Source: Chrysopilus asiliformis
Lineage: Eukaryota > Arthropoda > Insecta > Diptera > Rhagionidae
Assembly: GCA_964034945.1 (NCBI GenBank)
Contig: OZ035962.1
Location: 97,526,284-97,590,283, forward strand
DNA length: 64,000 bases
Direction: 5' to 3'
Position 1 is the first letter of the stretch, and every line of letters starts with the position of its first letter. Below, piece by piece: positions 56,109 through 64,000 of the stretch. The notes beneath the pieces were generated by a model. The model was given only the letters and a program-made list of their open reading frames with translations, made no database searches and was not told the DNA's origin. The translations under genes were made by a program, and so were the position numbers.

Positions 56109-59100
56109 CTAAAAAAAAATTAGAAGAAGTTAAAATCAAACTAATTTTAATTCCTTTGGAAATGTTGAATTTTACCTTATTTTTGATTTTTCGTCGAATT
56201 TTCTTCAAGGACTTTTCCTCCGCCTTAGTTAGCGGCAATCTTGTTGGAATTGGGTAACCTTCAGCTAGCAGGGTTCGCTTTTCTTCTTCAGTCAATACTA
56301 ATGTCCCTGTAGATCCCTTCTGCAATAATTGAAAAAAAAATTAATTACGTTTTATTCAGTGGAATTACAATTTTTATAATTTTTTTTGTTAATACTATTA
56401 TGACACTTGATTATTTCTGGATAAATTGAAATCCTTTATTATTAAAATCAACTGTTGTTTTTCACGTTAAAAATTTCTATCCCTGTCTCTCAATTTAACT
56501 TTTCAGCTACTTTTATAGGAAAAAAGCAAGTGTCATAACAACATAACTGAGGTAATTATTCAATTTAGCGAAACCAGAAAAAAATTTATCTCGTGGCTTA
56601 GGAAATAGCAGGCAAGAGGGATCAAGAGGGAGGGAAAATTTAAAAAAAAAATGGGTGACATAAGTTTTTTCTCGTTGAGTTTTTCAACTACAATCTTAAC
56701 TCTAATTTTTTCTATGAAGACGTTTAGGTTCTTTTTGATATCTCGGATGACTTTAAGACGTCGAAAACGATTGGAACAAAATGTTTTTGGTATTTTTGAC
56801 AGGAATTTCTTTTAAATTTCGTATGGATATTTACACTATCATGCTAGCAATAAATCTCTGGCCCTACATAAACAACCCTCAATTTTAAAAAAAAATTTAT
56901 GCTAATCGGTTTACTTGACTTACGGGTTGACTGCTGATTAAAGGCGTGTGGATCGGTTGGCGTGTTGAGGAGCCGCTATAGCCGGTGCGGCTGGATGACA
57001 AATGTGAGGCAGGACTTGATGACGATGACGACGATGTCGATGATCCACCATTTGTGCTCCGTCTTGAAGAAATGGTTAGCGTGGAACAATGCGACGCAGA
57101 TGATGAATGCTGCTGTGGCTGCTGAGATATTGGCGGGGACATTGGGGAATTATGTTCAGGACTTCGGTTTCCCTCTGACTCGTCGCTCGGTAGAGATGAG
57201 GGCGGCGTTGGCGGCAGACCAAACTGTGGCGTCGACTGTGATTCCATTTTTACAGATAATTTTGGCATGACTATTCTTTGCTGTTGGGAATTGGAGGGTG
57301 GTGTGCCACTTATGATGATTTGTTGGTTCTTGAGGAGACTGTGCGAGGCCGGCGATAATTGCAGGGACCCATTCTATTAAAAATTATGGGAAATACCAAT
57401 TAGGATTGAGGGCTGATTGCAAAGTAATAGGACACTGGTTAATTACCTTGTGCTCGAAGACTAAATCGGAGTTAGTGAGGGCAGCAACGTTGGCCATATT
57501 TAGGCTGATTCCGTATGCACTTTGTGAGTGTGGGCTGGATGGGCAGCTGGAATTTGGCGACATGGGTTCATCCTTAATAAAGGAGTCATCGATGTCCACA
57601 TCTGAGCTGCTGATCGACGCTGTGTCCAATTGGGCATTACAAATCGACTGATTCTGCTGCAGGTGTTGATTCTGCTGTGGCTGCTGGTCTATCAGCGGTT
57701 GCTGCTTGCTGTTACTTTGGCGCAGGGAGGTGTGGACCAAATTTGACCCATTTTGGATTGAGGTCCCAAATTGGCTGGTGGAATTGTGTGTTAACGTCGT
57801 GCTGTCTAGTAGTCTTCGTGTGTTGCTGGTCGCTGTATTCATGGATATCGCGGGATAGCATTCGTCCTCCATGTCTGCAATTAAAATTATTGTCCAAAAA
57901 TTACAGTAACTTCGAGAGTAAAATATAATGTAAAAAAAAAATACATTTAAGATTATAATTTTTTTCAGCAGTTTTAATTTCAACAGGAAGTTCTGCTTTT
58001 AACTGTCGCCTCGGAATTGTAAAAGGTTATTGGCGCCGCAAAAATATTTAAACTGACGGCGACTTTATTGTTTTTATACCACGAATTTTAAAGCTACATA
58101 TTTGTGGATATGTTATATGATCTCATAAAGAAATTCCCATAAACTGTGTAAACTGAAGAGACTTGTAGAGTTTTATACAGAAACTCAGATCAATTCCGGT
58201 TACACATTTATTGCATTTTTTAAAAAGTTTAAATAAATATTCTTTATTTGTCATTTTTAAAAAAACGCTTTTTTGCAGGCGATAAACAGCAAAAAAAAAT
58301 ATGGGGTCAAAAATCTTAAGTGCAAAAAGTTTTTATTAAAAAATGTTTGTAAATTGTATGGATTATAATTATTAATTTTCTTTAAATCTTGTATGAAAAA
58401 TTGTGTCAAAAAATGTATTTTAAAGCGTGACTGCGTGACAAATGTCTGTTAGAAATTATAAAAAAATGTCTGTCATGAGTAGGGAATGCAATACCGGTAT
58501 CCCGGTATCCCGAAAACCGGGATACCGGTCATTTTTGTCCGGTATTAAATCCCGGTTTTCGAAGATTCAATACCGGTATTTCGGTATTGAATTAAACACC
58601 CGTATTCATTTTTGTCCGGTATTAAATCCCTCATTAAAGTCTTTCTCACCCAGGCGACGACGCATACTCATTCATGTGATGGACGAAAAATCGGTATTGT
58701 CGTTTTAAAAAAATACTTTCGTTTAGATTGATTTGTATATTTCATACTTACATTGCGCCAGGAGAGCGTAAAAGATTGTGGCGAACCAAAGGGTTTTCTT
58801 CTAATTTGGAAGACATTTCCATTTCACACCAGAGACAAATCGTTTTAGAAGTTTATTCTGTATCGCAATTGCAAAGCATTCATTTTTCTATTACCTATTA
58901 ATATCATCGCATAGAACTGTAAAGCAATGCACGCGTGTCCAGTCACCTAGCTCCAAGTGAGATAGACAATACCAAATTCAAAGTTGGGTGAGCGCTCAGG
59001 TGACGGCGTCGCTTTGGTGAGAAAGACAATACGGGTGAAAATATTTTTCCTACCGTTCTTATTTATTTGTGTAAAGTGTAAGTTCGGAGGTGGAGATAAA

Positions 59101-62100
59101 ACCAGACGACCATTAACTGAAATCAAAACTGCACACCAAATAAACTTTTGGGTGTGTATTCTTAGTTATTTGAATCTTAAAAATAAAAGTACAGCAAATT
59201 TGAACTGAATAATTTAACAAGGAAGTTTTAACACAAATAATTTCGTTGAAAACCGGTTTTAATACCGGGATCCCGGTATTATAATTTTACAATACCGAAA
59301 TACCGGTATAGAGATTTCCTCCGGTATTGCATTCCCTAGTCATGAGAAACAGCACGAAAATTTCCAGCGTAAAACACCGTTCTTAAAAATCAGAAAATAT
59401 AAAATGCAAAAAAAAAAATTCTAATGTGAACAGCATAGGACTTTCTTACACAAAGTATACTGTCTTGCGCAATTTACACTATAACACGACGAATAAAATT
59501 TTAATTTATATAAAAATTGAATTTTTATTTTACCAAATCTGAAATATCTCGATAACGGTTAAAGACATTGTTTTAAAAGGCCAAAATTTAGAGAATTTTA
59601 GTGTCTGATTCTTCCTTTAACTGATTCTTCCTTTTATTAGTTTGCAAGCAATTCGCAAAATCTATTTTTTTACCTTTTAATGAAAAAAAGACTCAATAAC
59701 GGTAAAAGATAGCGGATGACAGTGGAATACAACATTGTGGCAAATATTATTTTCTTCAATTCATCTCATGCATTTAACACTCAAAATTCGTTACGATTGC
59801 AAAAAATGATTTTTTCTGAAATAACGGTATATCTCGATACCGGTTCGAGATATGCAATTCTAATAAAGGACAAAAGTGTAGGAAATTTTATTGTCTCAGA
59901 CTTTTGCCGTACATGAAACTCCCTAAAATGTGTAGTTTCTGAGTTAATCGAAAAAAATAAACAAAAAATTGCGATTTTTTAAAAGCCGCCATTTTGCTAT
60001 AAAAAGTTGATAGGACCGTCCCATTTCAGGACCAAACATGCCTGCTAAATTTCATGGTTCTAGCTCTCATTGTTCAGGGCACCAATCATGTATTCCGACG
60101 CGTCTTTGTCTTTCGACTTCGACACAGCTTTTAAAGCCCGTAACAGATTGACCGGCAGTAGCAGTGGCAGCAAAATGTTCTGATTGGCTGAAATCCGACA
60201 ACATGGCGACACATGCAGTGAAAATATTTTTGCTGCTCGGTCATCTCAAATCCTAATTTTGCTGCATGTTCACATGCAGCAAATTTTAGTGAGGTTAGGT
60301 TCTTCAAAAAAAGCGCCAAACGATATAAAAACATTTGACAGCTAAAATAAAAAATCAACTCAGTTTCTTTGAAGACTTAGTGTGTGCTTAATATTAGTTT
60401 TTATTAAAAATGGAAGAGAAATTGATTAACAAAAAAACAAAAAACTGAATTTGATCTGAAATCTGAGACACTAGTAACCCAATGTCAAAATGTTGCTGCC
60501 ACTGCATGTGAAATCCAATGTGTTTCAACGAACACCATTTCTCTATTTACTGCTACTGCTACTGCCGGTCAATCTGTTACGGGCTTATCTCTTGACTTCG
60601 CCATATCAGCAGCTTCAAATTTCCTGGAGTGACAGCCAGAATCACGTTTCGATTCATAGTGACGATTCCGCGAAATTTCAAGCTGCAGATATGGCGAAGT
60701 CAAGAGTTAAAAGCTGCGTCGAAGTCGAAAGACAGAGACGCGTCGGAATACATGATTGGTGCCCTGGCTTGCGTGTCTGTTTGTCTGTTCGCGCAAAACT
60801 CTAGAAACACTGAACTGATTTGGATGAAATTTTCAGGGGAGTTTACTAGCGTCAATAGGCGGGCTATAGACAACAGACCAACCCAAGATTCTCTTTCTTG
60901 ATAGTTTCCTCGATTTATGTATATTGCTGCATGCATTTGGATAGTGTTGGATCGCGAAGAGGTCAGAGGCGAAGTCTCTAGTACTTTATTATACTTCACA
61001 TAATAAAGTAATAAGATAAACTTATTTTCAAAAAGTTCTGTTCAAAAAAGCCCTCTCTTTTCTCTTTGTTTTTTTTTTTTTGCTTAAAAAGAGCCATAAT
61101 TATCATTGATGAAAATAATTTCCAGTGATTTATCACAAAAATATCTAATTTCTAGTTTTTGAAACCAAACCTTACTTCTAAACTCACATAATTTCGATGA
61201 AACTCTTTCACAATATGCAATTTTGAAAAGCTGCGGGGAAGTGTGAATTAATAACTGAACTCTTTTCGGTTTTTATTTAAATATATTTACAGAACCAGTT
61301 TCTTTTGTCGAAATATGCCACTACTAACTTTGAAAATTGTACAGTCTCCACTTAATGAATTTTGTCAATCCAGTCACGATTTTAAGTGATCGCCTGGCCA
61401 GCGCCCGTTACGTATTTCTAATTCAGGCCTTCTGTTTGCCGTCTATTTGCTTGGCACTTTTCAATCTCTTTATCACAAAGAATTCTAAACTTCTGGGATT
61501 TATTTGTTTCAACCCAACTGTCCAATAGAAGCAATCAGTTGTATGGTGTCTGTTTCAAATCGTTGACAAAACCAACTGTTGTACGGTACACAAAAATAAA
61601 ATTGAGAAAAAAGAAACATTTGAATTACCCGCCTTAAGGCAGCAGGTACAGAGAGGTATGTGCTCGTAATTGAAACATGTGATTTGATTTACAAATAAAT
61701 AAAAGTGTTCTTTGACCAAAAATTGCTTGACGTCAAGCCCTACCCGTCTTAAAAAAATCTCAAGACATTTCAGGTGATTTTTGTCCATCGTCTGACTGTG
61801 TATTTGGTGTATGACAAAAGTTATAAGTCTCAATTGGTTTCTTTGCGCATAAAATTCGTGGTATTTCATGCAAATTAACACTTTTATGTTCTTATATTTC
61901 CTTCAACAGGCATTCGGTGTATTCACGGAGCAAAGGTTCATATCATTCGGAATTAAAGAACGTTATGCTCATCACTAAAAAAATAATCGTCAAGTTGCCT
62001 ATCGATGGTTGGTAATGAATGAGCTCTTTTTAATGAAACTTTTATGGTAAGAGACGAATTTATTTTACGAGTGTTTTGAATAAGCATTTCGAAAACGTGA

Positions 62101-63762
62101 AGATTCCTTTCTTGAAAGTTCTTTCTTTTGATTTTCATTAGAACAATTTTTACAGGTACAATTTTAAAATTCAGTGAGTGAATCACTTTCTGCATGCACG
62201 CGAAATTTTGACGCGTTAAAACAGGGCGCAATATTCGTTTCTTCAGATATTGGCACTTGGTTTCCACGAAATGCAAATTTGAGATTTACGGAAATTCCAA
62301 AAAAAAAATTCTTAAATTTCATTGCTTTTTGAGCTACGTCATTTCTTGCCTTTGACTTATTTTTTTTTTATTATTTAAACAGCGAAAATGTAACCTTCGA
62401 ACTTCGTACAAATTTCCTTTATATGAAATTTTGTTTTTAATTGGAGCAACAATTGAATCAATAATGTTTTTTTCATTGTTTTCGAGTAAATAATCGTCAT
62501 TTCGTGTTGTTTAAGTTTAAACCAGCATAATTCAGCGAATATTTTGTATTCTAAACGAATGAATATCTACAAGAATGATATCTTGCTGCTAGGCGGAACA
62601 AACAGTTGTTTCAATATTTTAAATATTTTTTTTTTGAAAAGAACCAAACGGAAAAAATATATTCGCGATATTTTCTTAGGCAATTAATGTTGATTCAAGT
62701 GGTTGGTAATTAATTAATATCTCATTTTACCTCACAAAATTGAAGTGAAATTTCATTGAATCGCTATTCCCAAGTTAATTAATGTCAACTGATGGAGTTT
62801 ATTTTTGTGTTTTTAAAAGCTTATTAGCGCATGGAATAAATTTAAAAAAGACAAATTTTACTGTGCAGGATGAAAATGTTTACAATAGTTCATGCGCAAT
62901 AAAGACCCGATTAACGTCCATAAATTTCGTCACTCTTTTAGGGCGCCTCCACATGTTCAATGTTACTTGATAAATTTATTTGAATGACTCATGTTTCAAG
63001 TAACATTGATCGTTTGGATGCTCTTTAATGTTACGTTTGCAGGCAATTTCTATCAATGTTACTTGACGAAAATTTTTATCAATAATACTTGTCAAGTAAC
63101 ATTGAACGTGTGAAGGCCCCTTTAGGGAGAATTAGCCACCATCGAATTAACTCGAGCGATCCATATAGGCCACCTTTAGTAGATACGATTTATGTTGCCA
63201 AATGAAATCAAGCGCGCAATGCGGGTAGAAAGGTGTACCTTCCAGTGGACCATACCACAGAGATCCGAATTATTGGCAGAAAACCAAATATGTACTTGAA
63301 TTTATCCAACCAAATTGTCATGAAATCCTATTTGAGAAAACCCAGTTCCACTTTGGAATGTAGTTCCATAGAGTAGAAAAACGAAGGACGATTCTAGCCG
63401 CAGAAAACAGACTCAACTGGCTCATACCTCCAGAAAATTACAGACTCGAGTTAATTCGAGCAGCGAAACTTTCAATTTCCACAATCCCAATCAAAGTTTT
63501 TATTTTCTTATGTAAAATTGCGGTGACAACAAAAAAAAATATTCTACTCACCATCCATTTTGGCTTGTAAACTTCCAGGTGAGTCTGGCATTGAGTCCCC
63601 ATCTGAGTTCAGACTGTATGAATGTTCTGTTTTGATTGGCAAATTCCCCAGCAGCGCATCTGATATTAATTTATCATGGAGGATAACTTGTGGCATTTTT
63701 ATATCCCGCTCCAGGAACCAATCTTGCATGTCTGTATCTGCTGATAGTTTCAGGGCATCGGT
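55914..63762 (-). CDS. CrebA: CrebA bZIP transcription factor (5' end outside the window)
   Basis: Five exons are seen: 63762-63552, 57874-57447, 57373-56924, 56319-56176 and 56108-55914, all in phase, for 475 residues. The start codon and first residues lie beyond 64000. CrebA is the fly CREB3-type factor that switches on secretory-pathway genes. Visible: [20 protein letters not shown] and [20 protein letters not shown] near the N-terminus; Gln/Ser/Pro-rich activation region; [12 protein letters not shown]; the conserved [20 protein letters not shown]; the basic region spanning an exon junction (KIRRKIKNK | [15 protein letters not shown]); then a zipper with L/Y at heptads L17, L24, Y31, L38, L45 and L52 of the last exon. 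The protein stops 12 residues after the zipper, with no membrane segment, as in fly CrebA and unlike vertebrate CREB3 proteins. Confidence 0.95.
56176..56319 (-). CDS. CrebA: CrebA exon, pre-basic block
   Basis: 48 codons after [30 protein letters not shown] to [10 protein letters not shown], ending at GTAAAA. Confidence 0.95.
56320..56923 (-). other. CrebA intron
   Basis: 604 bp between GTAAGT and TTGCAG. No repeat or exon recognised. Confidence 0.7.
56924..57373 (-). CDS. CrebA: CrebA exon with Ser/Pro-rich region
   Basis: 150 codons after TTTTTAATAG. Includes [20 protein letters not shown] sequence and ends SSQP at GTAAGT. Confidence 0.93.
57447..57874 (-). CDS. CrebA: CrebA exon with Gln-rich region
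   Basis: After [20 protein letters not shown], a Gln-rich stretch, then [13 protein letters not shown], ending FEHK at GTAATT. Confidence 0.93.
58480..59338. mobile_element. Non-autonomous hAT-type element
   Basis: 859 bp flanked by a perfect 8-bp duplication GTCATGAG (58472-58479, 59339-59346). Inverted ends TAGGGAATGCAATACCGG / CCGGTATTGCATTCCCTA with many ATACCGGTAT motifs inside the ends. The 8-bp duplication and TAGGG terminus are hAT traits. No transposase. Confidence 0.92.
59480..60076 (-). repeat. Dispersed repeat family E, copy 2 (inverted)
   Basis: Carries GTTGATAGGACCGTCCCATTTC and AAATTTCATGGTTC-type blocks that mirror 46440-46870. Ends at the foldback that starts at 60077. Confidence 0.5.
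60077..60764. mobile_element. Foldback family GGGC..ATCATGTAT, copy 3, interrupted
   Basis: 688 bp including an inserted MITE (60135-60585). Without the insert and one 3-bp duplication it is 234 bp, the same length as copy 2, and matches it closely. Confidence 0.92.
60135..60585. mobile_element. MITE inserted into another MITE, TIR AGCCCGTAACAGATTG
   Basis: 451 bp with inverted ends AGCCCGTAACAGATTGACCG / CGGTCAATCTGTTACGGGCT. Target TAA is at the left (60132-60134) and TAT at the right (60586-60588). The uninterrupted copy at 54743 has a single TTTTAACTC there, proving the 3-bp duplication apart from one later substitution. Confidence 0.93.
60775..60981 (+). mobile_element. Helitron-like fragment, copy 3
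   Basis: Begins TCTGTTTGTCTGTTCGCG and ends GTCTCTAG then T. The ends resemble the other two copies but the middle differs and no hairpin is clear. Confidence 0.4.
62941..63120. mobile_element. Foldback element, CAATGTTACTTGA arms
   Basis: 180 bp between TTTA flanks. Arms TTCAATGTTACTTGA / TCAAGTAACATTGAAC, and the motif recurs inside. Ends GGGCGCCTCCACATG and, inverted, GGGGCCTTCACACG. Confidence 0.72.
63552..63762 (-). CDS. CrebA: CrebA exon (second or later)
   Basis: Between a TTTTTTTTAG acceptor and GTGAGT. Encodes [20 protein letters not shown] and the [19 protein letters not shown] block. Confidence 0.93.
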
Positions 63763-64000
63763 CTAAAAAAAAATCAAAAATCAAATATTTAATAAAATTT
63801 AAAACGATTTAAAAAGTAAACTTTCATGCAAAGTTTTTTTGTTGTAAATACTTCAAAACCCTTTTTTTCAAAATTTTGAAGTAGATTAAACCGGGTTCAA
63901 GTATTTTGTATGAGTATTTTGAGGACACAGCGTTATCTTTCAAAAATTTGAGATTAGATTAGTGATCAGCAACTTCTAAAACACCTTAATGCTAATTTTC
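63763..64000 (-). other. CrebA intron, continues beyond the window
   Basis: AT-rich; no exon. The first CrebA coding exon is not in this window. Confidence 0.6.

Larger units (their letters stand above)
57875..63551 (-). other. CrebA large intron
   Basis: 5.7 kb with a hAT-type element, family E, a nested MITE pair, a Helitron-like fragment and a foldback, listed separately. The 60982-62940 part shows no gene. At 63144-63460 two GAGTTAATTCGAG-type motifs face each other and may be a decayed element. Confidence 0.7.

Noticed and set aside
56897..58000. Plus-strand frames over CrebA exons
   Set aside because: Shadows of the minus-strand Ser/Gln-rich coding sequence.

Overview
The window looks like an insect nuclear genome, most likely a fly or midge (Diptera; a nematoceran is my guess). 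It is AT-rich, with small spliced exons bounded by GT-AG introns. Its genes read like fly orthologues: a LUC7-like splicing factor, a gustatory receptor, CTP synthase and CrebA. Much of the remaining DNA is short inverted-repeat transposons. The species call is inference; the gene calls rest on spliced protein sequence.

Layout. A LUC7L gene (+) runs from 71 to 30348 in four coding exons. Its second intron is about 26.9 kb and carries most of the repeats: a dead mariner, a 2.57-kb palindromic element, tandem DINE-1/mini-me-like elements, a Helitron-like end, a tRNA-like element, a LINE 3' end and a minisatellite. It also holds a complete two-exon gene on the opposite strand (17539-19416) for a secreted protein of low-complexity sequence. 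A five-exon gustatory receptor (+, about 34005-37245) follows, with transposons filling two introns and no visible ATG. Three foldback elements lie between it and CTP synthase (+, 39369-45983, four exons, complete). CrebA (-) occupies 55914-63762 and continues past the right edge, where its first exon must lie.

Mobile DNA. Many short foldback elements here share a 3-bp target duplication (TAA or TTA), and several also share termini that begin AG and end CT. This fits PIF/Harbinger-type MITEs. One of them (60135-60585) sits inside a copy of another foldback family whose uninterrupted copy is also in the window (54743-54976), so the insertion can be read base by base: 234 + 451 + 3 = 688. Other classes seen are hAT-type (8-bp duplication), mariner (TA), Helitron-like (3' hairpin then CTAG) and DINE-1/mini-me-like elements with a GACA/GACG microsatellite and a 3' hairpin.

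Most notable. (1) The nested gene encodes a signal peptide, a basic Ser/Arg stretch, Tyr/Pro/Gly repeats, a Gly/Ala hydrophobic stretch, exactly two cysteines bracketing an N-glycosylation sequon, and a GPI-like tail. That is the layout of vertebrate prion proteins, though homology is not shown. (2) A perfect 80-bp inverted repeat with a 9-nt loop lies 0.9 kb upstream of CTP synthase. (3) A decayed copy of the start of LUC7L exon 4 lies about 190 bp upstream of the real exon. The four main genes are unrelated housekeeping, sensory and regulatory genes; nothing suggests an operon-like system.
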